A stretch of DNA of 63,479 nt from an uncultured Oscillospiraceae bacterium (GTDB taxonomy: Bacteria; Bacillota; Clostridia; Oscillospirales; Oscillospiraceae): the NCBI GenBank assembly GCA_910584045.1, contig CAJTYO010000011.1, positions 1-63,479 on the forward strand, read 5' to 3'. Positions 1 through 7,554 of the stretch are shown here, piece by piece. The notes under the pieces were generated by a model, which searched no databases, was not told the origin of the DNA, and was given only the letters and a program-made list of their open reading frames with translations. Within the stretch, counting starts at the first letter, position 1. Each line of letters opens with the position of its first letter. A program made the position numbers and the translations under genes.

Positions 1-2
1 CG

Positions 3-77
3 GACAACGGCGGCACCATCCAGATCACCAGCGCCGGGGCCTATGACATTTCCGCAAGCTATGTCGCTGACGATTGA
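3..77 (+). other. Possible C-terminal fragment of an unknown protein
   Basis: An open frame enters from the left edge and stops at the TGA at 75-77. Its 24 residues end in SYVADD and look like the last beta strands of an Ig-like or adhesin-type domain, but the piece is too short to assign. It is GC-rich, unlike the island genes to its right, and lies just left of a conjugation-gene fragment on the other strand. It may be host sequence at the edge of the island, or sequence joined there by a misassembly. Confidence 0.25.
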
Positions 78-114
78 ACAGGCGATGGAGTTTTTCACAG
101 AAGAAAAAGTGCGT

Positions 115-490
115 AAGCCCCTGCGAAGCATCAGGTCCCGCAGATCCAGATGGTACTCTGTCTCCTCGCCGGTGCGGTAGAAGTCGTGCAGCACCCGCAG
201 GCGTTCCACCGCATCAAGCTCCTCGCTGCGGGCGTCCAGATGGCTCAGACGGGTGGTCACGTCCGCCGTCACCCGGTCGAAGAAGGTGCGGGCCTCCTCG
301 ATGCTCTTGCGGTGGACGGACAGGGTGATGTACCGCTCCTGCACCACGCTGTTGGAGCTGTCGGTGACCTTATCCATCAGCATGGCGTTGTACTCGGCCC
401 GGTAGCCGTCCAGGTAATCGTCCTGGCGGGGCAGAAGGATCTTCTGCTCGAAGTCCTGGCGGTTGAGCCGCTTGTTGTTGATGGTGGCTC
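115..490 (-). pseudogene. Internal fragment of a VirB4-type conjugation ATPase
   Basis: Read leftward, this stretch gives about 125 residues without a stop, including RYITLSVHRKSIEEA, RLRVLHDFYRTGEE and DLRDLM. These match the N-terminal half of the VirB4/TraE-like ATPases of Firmicutes conjugative elements, upstream of the Walker A motif. Such proteins are usually about 800 residues and power DNA transfer through the mating channel. Both ends are missing here. The right end runs out of frame into the neighbouring truncated gene near 490, and the left homology stops near 115. It is a dead remnant showing that an integrative conjugative element once sat here. The family call is from memory of the motif pattern. 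Confidence 0.6.
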
Positions 491-858
491 ATGCAGACAG
501 GCGGCGTACCCTCCACCGGATCGGGCGTATCCCAGTAGGCCCTGGGTGTGGTGTAATCCAGCACAATGCCCGTCAGATCCATGGCAGCCTCGTTCCCCCC
601 CAACCCCGGCACCTCAAACACCGTGGAGCCGCCGGACGGGGACTTGACCAGATCGAACAGGTCCAAGGTCAACGGCTGGCTCTTCAAATTGGCCCGGATG
701 ATTTCAAGGGCGTTGTTCGTCAAGGCCAGATAGGTGGAATCCACCGGGGCCAAAGTGGTTTCCGGCGTAGAGGTAACGGTGATGTTCTGGTTTTCAGTGG
801 GCTGCTGCAACTCCTGCACCTTGCCGCTCATACGGCCCTTGAGTTTCGTGTTGTCCAT
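370..858 (-). pseudogene. Truncated integrative-element protein fused to out-of-frame VirB4 sequence
   Basis: The frame starts at 858 behind AGGAGG and gives about 124 residues of a protein found beside YqaJ exonucleases in Firmicutes integrative elements (start MDNTKLKGRMSGKVQEL, then YTTPRAYWDTPDPVEGTPP). As I recall, full-length relatives continue with a Cys-rich region and exceed 200 residues. Here homology ends near 488, and the last 40 or so residues, to 370, are a frame-shifted reading of VirB4 sequence rich in Gln, Pro and Arg. It is the last gene of the leftward operon, 15 bases after yqaJ. A single-strand binding or recombination-helper role for the intact family is only a guess from the neighbour. 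Confidence 0.6.
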
Positions 859-873
859 GATAGACCTCCTCGT

Positions 874-1818
874 TTAGCTTACCGCCTTGATCGTGAAGCG
901 GCGGTACGATGTTTTATTGGTGTACTTCTTACAGAGGGCAGGATGCTCGGCCTTCAAGGTCTTGCTGTCAAGCCGCTCCTGGGACACACTCTTCCAGGTG
1001 ATAACCCGCTCACCAGCAATTCCCACCTCGTTCTCTCCCATCATCTCCTTCAGCAGATTTTCGGCCTTCTGCTTCTGTTCGGTGACAATCTCCAACTGTT
1101 CACAGGCTTCATCGTATTGAGCCAGCAGATCAGCGGCAGTGTCAGGCAGGGTGATGTGGGACTTGGGGATACTGTCATGGAAGCGTTCAGCAAGGAACTT
1201 GGCAGAAGCATCGGAACCATCCAGCGGCGGGGGCGTACCGTCCTGCACATGGTTCCAGAAAGCTGTTTCCAGTTCAATGAGCATAGAAATCAATTCCTCG
1301 TCACGCTCCACGAATTTCCACTTGAAGGTGTTGCCGCCAATGAGAACAGCGATATAGAAGCCAGCGTATCCGGTGACTGCCATGTAATGTTGCACCTGAA
1401 TCATATATTCGTCCGGGATGGTATCCTCCCATTCGCCAGCCTTGTAAGCAGAGGCGGTCTTGGCCTCAAATCCGCAAGTCCCAACATCCAAGACTTCACA
1501 GTTTCCGTCGAGGTTGGCGAGCATGAAGGGGTGTTCCTCACTCTGGAGAATATAATTGGCAAGGTTGACCTCGATCCCGGTACGCTTGGTGAACTCGGCC
1601 CGGACGAAGGGTTCAAGCTGAGTGCCCCAGTAGGCAGCCTCCCCAGCCTCCTGAGCGGAGAGCTGATTGGTCTTTTCCATCCACAGCTCCACAGGGGACT
1701 TGTATCGACTGATCCCGCAGACCACGGAGGCATCGGAGCCACCGATGCCCTGCTTCCGGTACTCCAGCCAGTCGGCATAGGGCAGATTTTCAGTCGATAT
1801 TAAGATTTTTGCAGGCAT
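874..1818 (-). CDS. YqaJ-family (lambda-exonuclease-like) recombination nuclease
   Basis: This 314-residue protein belongs to the YqaJ viral recombinase family, PD-(D/E)XK exonucleases that resect double-stranded DNA ends for phage- or element-type homologous recombination. Visible signs are the N-terminal WLEYRKQGIGGSDAS, the catalytic segment with DGNCEVLD followed by GFEAKTAS, and the QVQHYMAVTG helix near residue 155. A lysine- and glutamate-rich helical tail follows. Length is normal for the family. The usual annealing partner (RecT/Bet) is absent. The neighbours are two GTPases upstream and a truncated element protein downstream, so the gene may have outlived its recombination module. 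Confidence 0.88.
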   Translation of the reverse strand: MPAKILISTENLPYADWLEYRKQGIGGSDASVVCGISRYKSPVELWMEKTNQLSAQEAGEAAYWGTQLEPFVRAEFTKRTGIEVNLANYILQSEEHPFMLANLDGNCEVLDVGTCGFEAKTASAYKAGEWEDTIPDEYMIQVQHYMAVTGYAGFYIAVLIGGNTFKWKFVERDEELISMLIELETAFWNHVQDGTPPPLDGSDASAKFLAERFHDSIPKSHITLPDTAADLLAQYDEACEQLEIVTEQKQKAENLLKEMMGENEVGIAGERVITWKSVSQERLDSKTLKAEHPALCKKYTNKTSYRRFTIKAVS

Positions 1819-1834
1819 ATTTTACTTCACATCC

Positions 1835-2611
1835 TTATTCAAAATAGAATAGAGGGCGCACGGCCAAAGGCTGCACACCCTGTGTATCATCTTTTATAAA
1901 TTTAAGCAGCGTACCAAATTTCACAGTTTCATCGACAAAACTGTCCATTTCTGCGAAAACATCATCCACCAGTTGACGCCACGTGTTCCACAAGGTGTGC
2001 GCATAGTCGAAAGACAGTTTGTAAGCTACGTCTTTCAGCAGAAGATCGAAGACACGCTCTGATATGACCTCTCTTCCATACGGTTCCGCGACTTGGCCAT
2101 TGCGCTTTTTCATGCTGACACAGACTACCTCAAATATTTCAACATTTTCCATATTGCCTAATTTCTCAGTAATTGTGCGCCGCATATTGGCAACGTTCTC
2201 TGGTTTACAGGCATCGCAGTGCGTGATGATGATATGGATGTGCTGGGAGAGTTCTTTCTGTAATGTGCTGATAAACATGGCCTCAAAATCTTCAAAACGG
2301 GGATTTGTCATGGAAACGACATAGAAAATTGTATGAAACCAGTTCAGAATATCATCGCTATTATTCCTCTGCTTGATTCCCTGGATGATCTTGTCCAGCT
2401 GATTATATGCGCCTTTTGCCTCCAGGCCTTTTGTGTCGAAAATCAAAATAGGGTAACGGCCACCCTCAACCTCATGCGGAATAAAATATTCTGTTGTAAC
2501 CGGTTTTCCCGCCCCGGCTTCTGCGACGTTCTTCCCTAAGAAGTAGTTGATAAACGAAGATTTTCCTACTCCGGTTTTTCCCAGCAGCAGAATCTTTGCA
2601 GAATTATCCAT
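1835..2611 (-). CDS. P-loop GTPase of the Era/dynamin-like type
   Basis: The 258-residue product starts almost directly with a Walker A motif, GKTGVGKSS (residues about 11-19). DTKG follows as the G3 motif and THCD as the G4 motif, where the usual lysine of TKxD is replaced by histidine. Nothing after the GTPase core resembles a membrane anchor; the last 70 residues are helical with unknown role. It is 11 bases downstream of a second, larger GTPase and 16 bases upstream of yqaJ, so the three are probably co-transcribed. Hydrolysis of GTP is likely. The cellular process is unknown, and I see no family name I can defend beyond translation-factor/dynamin-like GTPase. Confidence 0.75.
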   Translation of the reverse strand: MDNSAKILLLGKTGVGKSSFINYFLGKNVAEAGAGKPVTTEYFIPHEVEGGRYPILIFDTKGLEAKGAYNQLDKIIQGIKQRNNSDDILNWFHTIFYVVSMTNPRFEDFEAMFISTLQKELSQHIHIIITHCDACKPENVANMRRTITEKLGNMENVEIFEVVCVSMKKRNGQVAEPYGREVISERVFDLLLKDVAYKLSFDYAHTLWNTWRQLVDDVFAEMDSFVDETVKFGTLLKFIKDDTQGVQPLAVRPLFYFE

Positions 2612-2622
2612 AAACGGGCCTC

Positions 2623-3774
2623 CTATGTATCGGACTTCTTGTGTTCTCTCATATATTTCTGAACATATTCCTGAATCGTTTCCGCATCAAACATGGAGGT
2701 CATATCCACATATTCTCCGCGGGCAATTTTTTTGCAGCTATCATAGCAGATTTCTGAAATGGCAAACCCAAGCGCACTTGTTATAAGTGAGGCAACACCA
2801 GCGTTGATTGCTCCGCCTATCAATGTCCCAACCCCTGGAATCAATTTGAGCAGCCCGCCGGCAAATGCTTTTCCTAAATTTGAAATGACAATATTTCCTA
2901 TCAGCGCCTTGGAAATGCTTGCAATATTTTCCATTCCGTAGATATGAATGATATTTGTTGACATCGTGATCTGCAATGGTGTCAACAGAGCGGCATCCGA
3001 TACAGGAATAGGCGACGCACCAATACCAGCGGCAGTAAGAGCGTAGAATCCAATCCTTGCAGTCGCAGCCTCACGCTTAGCTTTCAAGCTAATCATCTGC
3101 GAGGCGATAAACGCTTCTTTCAGATCCGTGTCATCCAACTGATTCGCTGCCCAAGTCATTAGCTTTTCCAGATCAAGCGTTAGATTTGGGTCAGTAGACA
3201 CCTCGAATACAGGCAATGCCGTTCCCATATCGTTGCCTATAATCTGCTTAAAGAGTTTAGCTGTGCTGCCGTTTTCGTCATCTTCATCACATTTTGTTAA
3301 TACAACAGCAACTCTGCTCCGCAAATCTTGATCTCCATACAACAATTTCAGGATTTGAGTATCATAATCTTGAATCCGACCTCCTGCCACGGAGATGCAA
3401 AACCATACAATATGAATTTTTTCAAGAGGAGCCTTTTGACGATTTTCCTCCATTTTTCTTTTAATCGAATCATGGTAGCATGAAAAACTTTCCCTGCTCC
3501 CATCCTCCATCTCGTATCCACGGCTGTCAATCAGGTTCACGCTCATATCATGTTCTCTGCCCCAATAGGTTTCAAAGCCGTCGGTTCCCCGTGAAGTATC
3601 ATTGACAGGGGCCAGTTTCTTGTTAAAAATCAAATTGATAAGAGAACTTTTTCCGCATCCAGTTGCACCAAGCAGCATGATATTGGGAAGCAGTCTTTTT
3701 TCTCCAGAAAACTTTTCCCATTCAGACCGTATGGTTTCTTCATAGGTGTTTGCCACTATAGTTACCTCCTCCAT
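2623..3774 (-). CDS. GTPase with C-terminal DUF697/YcjF-like membrane domain
   Basis: This 383-residue protein has an N-terminal GTPase domain: Walker A GATGCGKSS near residue 36, DSRG as G3, and VLTKCDEDD as G4 near residue 162. A glycine- and alanine-rich hydrophobic half follows, with PIPVSDAALLTPLQITM near residue 256 and KLIPGVGTLIGGAINAG near residue 317. That pattern is typical of the DUF697/YcjF-like domains of membrane-associated GTPases. It ends in a charged helix. The start has GGAGG a few bases upstream. The next gene, 11 bases on, is a second GTPase, so a paired or hetero-oligomeric GTPase machine is possible. Its link to YqaJ is inferred only from the operon. Confidence 0.75.
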   Translation of the reverse strand: MEEVTIVANTYEETIRSEWEKFSGEKRLLPNIMLLGATGCGKSSLINLIFNKKLAPVNDTSRGTDGFETYWGREHDMSVNLIDSRGYEMEDGSRESFSCYHDSIKRKMEENRQKAPLEKIHIVWFCISVAGGRIQDYDTQILKLLYGDQDLRSRVAVVLTKCDEDDENGSTAKLFKQIIGNDMGTALPVFEVSTDPNLTLDLEKLMTWAANQLDDTDLKEAFIASQMISLKAKREAATARIGFYALTAAGIGASPIPVSDAALLTPLQITMSTNIIHIYGMENIASISKALIGNIVISNLGKAFAGGLLKLIPGVGTLIGGAINAGVASLITSALGFAISEICYDSCKKIARGEYVDMTSMFDAETIQEYVQKYMREHKKSDT

Positions 3775-3818
3775 ATCTCGCTGTTATGACCAGATCATTT
3801 CTTGTGCCTGATGATCTT

Positions 3819-3932
3819 CTATAGTTCCTGCTCTACTTGCTCCTTGGCGGCAATTTTCCCGGCTTTTATCACCATTTTTCCTACAAGCTGCTCAGTTTTT
3901 TTCTGCATTTTCTTTTCCAGCTTCGCACTCAT
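3819..3932 (-). CDS. Small 37-residue charged protein
   Basis: A 37-codon gene starts at ATG 3932 behind a clear AGGAGAG ribosome binding site and ends at TAG 3819. The peptide is rich in lysine, glutamate and glutamine (beginning MSAKLEKKMQKKTEQLV) and should form one amphipathic helix. It lies between the HAD gene (39 bases upstream) and the DUF697 GTPase (44 bases downstream) in the same operon. It is too short for default gene callers. The strong ribosome binding site and the fit between neighbours argue that it is translated. Function is unknown; it may be an accessory subunit of the downstream GTPases. Confidence 0.6.
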   Translation of the reverse strand: MSAKLEKKMQKKTEQLVGKMVIKAGKIAAKEQVEQEL

Positions 3933-3970
3933 AGTAAACTCTCCTATGTATATACTTGGGAACACTTAGT

Positions 3971-4765
3971 TTAGCGTTGATATAACGGCTTTTCTCCCAG
4001 CTGGTAATACTGATCGCCCTTAACGCTTTTATGGTGCTTGCGCCAAATTCCCCGCCCTAACAGCCGTTCCCGTATCAAATGCCCCTTCGTTCGCAGTCCA
4101 GCAGTTTTCATAGCAAACTTCGCAACTTTCAAGGAGACACCAGCCCGCCGAATCAGGCAGGTAGTAACTCCAGCCCGGTTCCCTCCGACCACATCATCCC
4201 GCATACTGTTGCCAATGTGGGCCATCTGAGATGGTTCCACTTGGTAAAGTTCCATCATTTTTTCAAAATTCCGTGTTTCCGGCTTGCTCGCTCTTGCAAT
4301 GTAGCCGTCCGCCTGCAATTCCTCGCAGACATCCTTCGCTATCGAGGCCTTGGTGTTCGTCAGCAGAGTAACCGTAAATCCCATAGATTTCAAATTCCGA
4401 AACAGCTCTTTTGCGTCATCGGGCATCGTAACTTTCACCGAAGGAATACTACCCCGAACTTTATTCCAGGCAGAATCAGTAATGGTATCGTCAATGTCAA
4501 AGGAAATCAGCTTGATGCCATTCTCTTTGAGCTTTCCATAGTCGATCTTGTAAATGCTCTTTTGATAGACATCCGGAACAAAAACCAACAAATCTTCATC
4601 AGAATAGCCCTCTAACTCGGCTTTGAAGGCAGCCCGATCTGATTTCTCGTCGTCCAGCTTTTTTGTCACTTGACCAAGAAGAAACTCCTGTACCTCTCCA
4701 GGCAGCTTGTCCACATCTACACCCAGGATCTTTGCAAGGTCTTCCCCTTTTTTGATGATTCCCAT
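3971..4765 (-). CDS. HAD-superfamily hydrolase (YqeG-like phosphatase fold)
   Basis: The 264-residue product carries the HAD motifs: DIDDT near residue 91 with the nucleophile Asp and the Asp two residues on, LLTNTK with the motif II Thr, and GNSMRDDVVGGNRAG near residue 197 as motif IV. The arrangement resembles small IIIA-type phosphatases with little cap. About 75 N-terminal residues are predicted helical and may bind a partner. A basic tail follows the catalytic domain. It is the first gene of the leftward GTPase-YqaJ operon, 46 bases from a strong promoter. The substrate is unknown. Confidence 0.75.
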   Translation of the reverse strand: MGIIKKGEDLAKILGVDVDKLPGEVQEFLLGQVTKKLDDEKSDRAAFKAELEGYSDEDLLVFVPDVYQKSIYKIDYGKLKENGIKLISFDIDDTITDSAWNKVRGSIPSVKVTMPDDAKELFRNLKSMGFTVTLLTNTKASIAKDVCEELQADGYIARASKPETRNFEKMMELYQVEPSQMAHIGNSMRDDVVGGNRAGVTTCLIRRAGVSLKVAKFAMKTAGLRTKGHLIRERLLGRGIWRKHHKSVKGDQYYQLGEKPLYQR

Positions 4766-4810
4766 ATCAAACGCTCCTCCTCAACCGGAAATTTGTACGC
4801 CTATTTGATT

Positions 4811-4855
4811 ATTATACTCCAAATACCCCTTTCAGTCAATATAAATACCCCTTTT
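4811..4855 (-). promoter_or_regulatory. Promoter of the HAD-GTPase-YqaJ operon with two direct-repeat operators
   Basis: On the minus strand there is TTGACT (4839-4834), a 17-base spacer and TATAAT (4816-4811), close to the sigma-A consensus. Two copies of AAATACCCCTTT (plus strand, 4821-4832 and 4843-4854) lie exactly 22 bases apart, about two helical turns. One copy fills the spacer and one sits just upstream of the -35 box. The position suits repression by the divergently encoded XRE regulator that starts at 4908, possibly including autoregulation. Confidence 0.75.
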
Positions 4856-4907
4856 CGATGTTTCTTCCTGCACATCCCCGCAGGTAAAATAATTGAGGGG
4901 TGATCGT

Positions 4908-5243
4908 ATGGACTATAAGAGGTTAGGGGAGCGGATCAGAGAAGAACGCTTACGGCTGAACCTTACCCAAGCCCAGCTTGCGGAGGCGGTTGATATATCA
5001 GATACCTACATGGGCGCGATTGAACGTGGCGAGCGGAGCCTGACGCTGGATACTCTGGTGCGGCTCGTCAATCGGTTGGGCGTGACTGTTGATTATTTGC
5101 TGTCCGATTCCGTATCTGACAGTGACGCCAACATCATGGAGCAGTTCAAGCAGATTATGGATCAGCAGCCATTAGAGCGCAAGCAGATGGCGATCAACGT
5201 ACTGCGAACAATCTTCACATATTTTGACGGAGAAGGGGTGTAG
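4908..5243 (+). CDS. XRE-family helix-turn-helix repressor
   Basis: The 111-residue protein has an N-terminal Cro/C1-type helix-turn-helix (LTQAQLAEAVDISDTYMGAIERGER), with a short helical tail after VTVDYLLSDS. The ATG at 4908 is chosen because GAGGGG lies seven bases upstream; a TTG at 4893 has no such site. It is divergent from the HAD-GTPase-YqaJ operon across a region holding two spaced repeats, so it is the likely regulator of that operon. The final codons and the stop lie inside a perfect stem shared with the convergent RHH gene. Confidence 0.88.
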   Translation: MDYKRLGERIREERLRLNLTQAQLAEAVDISDTYMGAIERGERSLTLDTLVRLVNRLGVTVDYLLSDSVSDSDANIMEQFKQIMDQQPLERKQMAINVLRTIFTYFDGEGV

Positions 5244-5262
5244 CGGACTACGCCCCTTCTCC
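5229..5262. terminator. Perfect hairpin built from the stop-codon ends of two convergent genes
   Basis: A 15-bp perfect inverted repeat (GGAGAAGGGGTGTAG at 5229-5243 and its complement at 5248-5262) has a loop of only four bases. One arm is the last five codons of the XRE gene, including its TAG, and the other arm is the last five codons of the RHH gene. It probably acts as a bidirectional terminator, although the T-tracts are weak. Confidence 0.6.
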
Positions 5263-5430
5263 CTTTCCGATGCGAAGGTTTCTCACAAACTCTACATCGT
5301 CCATTAACCGCCGCACAGCCATATTGACAAGGTACTCGACGGACAAATCGTACTCGGCAGAGAGCGTCCGCAGCCTGTCATACAGCATGGGGTCGGTGAG
5401 CTGGACGGTAAAGGTTTCTCTTTCAAACAT
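5248..5430 (-). CDS. Ribbon-helix-helix-like small DNA-binding protein
   Basis: This 60-residue protein starts with a strand-like ETFTVQLTD followed by two helices (MLYDRLRTLSAEYDLS and VEYLVNMAVRRLMDDVEF). That is the outline of an Arc/CopG ribbon-helix-helix domain, which would work as a dimer on DNA. Its start overlaps the end of the upstream phosphatase gene by eight bases, so translation is probably coupled. It converges with the XRE gene. It may regulate its own two-gene operon, but no operator is obvious. Confidence 0.6.
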   Translation of the reverse strand: MFERETFTVQLTDPMLYDRLRTLSAEYDLSVEYLVNMAVRRLMDDVEFVRNLRIGKGEGA

Positions 5431-6136
5431 AAAATTCCTCCATCGTGTCTAAGCACAGGCATCCCAACCGGCCGCCCTGAAATATGCAGCCACAGTCGAT
5501 GTCAATCAATTTTTCTTTCCGATAGATCTTCGCCGGGGTCTCTTCCTCTCCGCTTTCCACAGCAAAGAGCTGGACGGGTGTGTGACCGAAAACAACATAC
5601 TTATCCGGGTAGTACACGGTATCCGGCTCAGGACGGAACCAAAGAATCTCATTCGGTTCATAGTTAGACAAGGGCCGGGCTGAGGAGAAATTATCTAATC
5701 CTCCATGTACCAAAACAAATTTCTGCCCTCCGACTTCTGTTTCTCGGTAGAGCGGCATTTTCCGCATATACTCCCAAACAAATTGCGAGGGTTCATCGTT
5801 CAACCAGAGAAAGTCTGCTAAAGACAACTCTCCACCGTTACGGAACCAGAGTTTCAAAGCCTCCGTTTCATCCTTAGTCAAAGCTGTTTTCCTGATTTGC
5901 CGGACGTTACGCATGATACCGGGAAGCGCTTGAATTGCCATTGCCTCGTGGTTTCCCATCAGTCCTACCACATTGCGCCGCTGAGCCATATCCAGCAAAA
6001 TCTTGAATCCATCCGGGCCACGGTCAATCACATCACCTAGGACGTACAGCGTATCTTCGGGGCCAAAGCGAATAACACGCAGCAGTTCCCGGTATTTGTC
6101 ATAGCAGCCATGGACGTCCGAAACGGCATAGGTCAT
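5423..6136 (-). CDS. PPP-family serine/threonine-type metallophosphatase
   Basis: The 237-residue protein has the three PPP signature motifs in order: SDVHG near residue 6, GDVIDRG near residue 35 and GNHE near residue 61, then a later LVHGGLDN and VFGHTP. These bind two metal ions and hydrolyse phosphoesters, as in bacterial PrpA/PrpE or ApaH-like phosphatases. The gene begins two to three codons into a short intergenic region and overlaps the RHH gene downstream by eight bases. The substrate could be a phosphoprotein or a dinucleotide polyphosphate. No kinase gene is in the island. Confidence 0.8.
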   Translation of the reverse strand: MTYAVSDVHGCYDKYRELLRVIRFGPEDTLYVLGDVIDRGPDGFKILLDMAQRRNVVGLMGNHEAMAIQALPGIMRNVRQIRKTALTKDETEALKLWFRNGGELSLADFLWLNDEPSQFVWEYMRKMPLYRETEVGGQKFVLVHGGLDNFSSARPLSNYEPNEILWFRPEPDTVYYPDKYVVFGHTPVQLFAVESGEEETPAKIYRKEKLIDIDCGCIFQGGRLGCLCLDTMEEFYV

Positions 6137-6277
6137 TGCGTTTCTCCCTTCTGATGATTCTGAATATCGGTTTTTCCCTGTTGGGTTTCATTGTAACAGG
6201 CTAGTTTGCTCCTGTAGTCAACCGCCAGTAGACTTTTACAAATTTTTATCTGCCCCCTTTCTTTGCTCCGTGGTATC

Positions 6278-6286
6278 TGATATAAT
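6278..6286 (+). promoter_or_regulatory. Extended -10 promoter element for the 6316 regulator
   Basis: TGATATAAT is an extended -10 element (TGnTATAAT) 30 bases before the start codon. No good -35 box is present at 17 bases, which is usual for extended -10 promoters. Confidence 0.5.
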
Positions 6287-6315
6287 TTCAATATCCAATC
6301 CATGGAGGGCTGTGT

Positions 6316-6750
6316 ATGGGAGGAATATCGGACGTATCCAAACAAAATCTTTTGGGTGCGGAGAGTATTGCATGGTTTCTGGCAATGAATCAGAATAATA
6401 TGCTCTATATGACCCTTTCGGAGTATTTGATGTCTCTGCTCAAACAAGGGAATCTCCGACGTTCTGATGTAGTGCGTGATTCCGGCCTTGAAAAAGCATA
6501 CATCTACCAGATTTTCAACGGAGAGAAAAAGCCGTCCAGAGACAAGCTGATCGCAATTACATTCGGTCTCCATCTTCCTGTAGAGGAAACCCAAAGGACG
6601 CTGAAGCTGGGAGGATATAGTGAACTGTACGCACGGGTAGCGCGGGATGCTGTCATTCTGTTTGCTGTAAGCCATGGAAAAGACATTTGGGAGACCGATA
6701 GTCTGCTGCATGACAATGGTTTTCCAACTTTACTCGCTCTGGATAAATGA
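6316..6750 (+). CDS. Helix-turn-helix regulator of XRE type
   Basis: The 144-residue protein holds a central helix-turn-helix (SDVVRDSGLEKAYIYQIF followed by NGEKKPSRDKLI) near residues 54-80. After that comes a conserved-looking C-terminal segment with LKLGGYSELYARVARDAVI. This layout occurs in small cytosolic XRE proteins of gut Clostridia, sometimes near kinases or phosphatases. The ATG at 6316 has GGAGGG eight bases upstream. It is divergent from the phosphatase-RHH pair. A role in controlling that pair is plausible but not shown. Confidence 0.7.
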   Translation: MGGISDVSKQNLLGAESIAWFLAMNQNNMLYMTLSEYLMSLLKQGNLRRSDVVRDSGLEKAYIYQIFNGEKKPSRDKLIAITFGLHLPVEETQRTLKLGGYSELYARVARDAVILFAVSHGKDIWETDSLLHDNGFPTLLALDK

Positions 6751-6812
6751 TCGCTTTTACTGAAGCTGGACGGTATAGGCATTTGTAGTCACCTCTTTTC
6801 ATCATCAACGAA

Positions 6813-6857
6813 AACAAACCTTCCTGTGCTGCACATGAGCAGCATAGGGAGGTTTGT
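6813..6857. terminator. Bidirectional stem-loop between 6750 and 6903
   Basis: AACAAACC at 6813 pairs with GGTTTGTT ending at 6857. The inner pairing CTGTGCTGC with GCAGCATAGG extends the stem to about 20 bp. Runs of A on the left and T on the right suit termination of both the regulator (plus) and the SLOG gene (minus), which converge here. Confidence 0.7.
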
Positions 6858-6902
6858 TCTATCCAGAGAAGAATATATATCTACAGCCATCACTCATGCG
6901 CC

Positions 6903-7424
6903 CTATTCACCTGCTATTTTCAGAGAAACAGGGTCGAGAAAAATAATCTTTCTCTCCAGCTTCCGGGCATACCGAACGGTTGCTGCTGTCCCGCCCCTCC
7001 GCTCTCCATTGTAGACAGCCAGCAACACCCCAGCAGTTTCCACCAGCTGATGATTCCGGTCAAGCATACACCCCTCGTAATACTCTTGGCTCACATACTC
7101 CACAGAATCAGCTTGGTCTAAAATCAAACGATACCTCTCCTGTGCTGAATTACTCCACCTGTCTGCCTGTCCCTCATGGGGTAGGAGCAAATGGAGCTTC
7201 AGCGCAGGATTCTTTTGCCTTAGTTCCAGAACGATCAATGAGGCCCAGCAGTCTACCCCATCCGCGCCGCCACTGTAGAAGGCTGTCACCCCGACATTGA
7301 CCAACTGTGTGATCTGCCCTGTCAGTGCGACCTTCAATGCCACACATCGGCTGTCTGTCTCATCGTACCGCCACGGGAGCTTGTGTGGGCGATGGCCCGT
7401 GAAGGCACAGCAGTTATCCAGCAT
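6903..7424 (-). CDS. SLOG-family (DUF1273/YpsA-like) nucleotide-sensing protein
   Basis: The 173-residue product begins with CCAFTGHRPHKLPW, the hallmark of the DUF1273/YpsA branch of SLOG domains. YSGGADGVDCWAS (near residue 50) and a late NGERRGGTAATVRYA loop follow, both consistent with a Rossmann-like ligand site. SLOG proteins are proposed to bind or process nucleotide-derived ligands such as NAD or ADP-ribose in conflict systems. It stands alone between two regulators and just upstream of the restriction locus, so it may be a defence accessory. Length is typical. Confidence 0.8.
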   Translation of the reverse strand: MLDNCCAFTGHRPHKLPWRYDETDSRCVALKVALTGQITQLVNVGVTAFYSGGADGVDCWASLIVLELRQKNPALKLHLLLPHEGQADRWSNSAQERYRLILDQADSVEYVSQEYYEGCMLDRNHQLVETAGVLLAVYNGERRGGTAATVRYARKLERKIIFLDPVSLKIAGE

Positions 7425-7554
7425 GGGAGTTCACCTCCGCAAAGAGTTATAGCTAATTATACTTTATACGTCGAGTTTTGTCTATAGCGTTCTGGATTTA
7501 TCACGTCTAATTCGCTCATAATATGGGTGAAATATCGACGCAGGAGGGATAGCA

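Noticed and set aside
61..180. A plus-strand frame starting MSLTIEQAMEFF that resembles part of UvrA
   Set aside because: The likeness covers only about 20 residues, there is no ribosome binding site, and it runs into antisense VirB4 sequence. Chance or a junction fragment is as likely.
6133..6711. 192-residue minus-strand frame ending at the phosphatase start
   Set aside because: It is antisense to the HTH gene at 6316, which has a real domain, promoter and ribosome binding site. No motif is seen in the frame.
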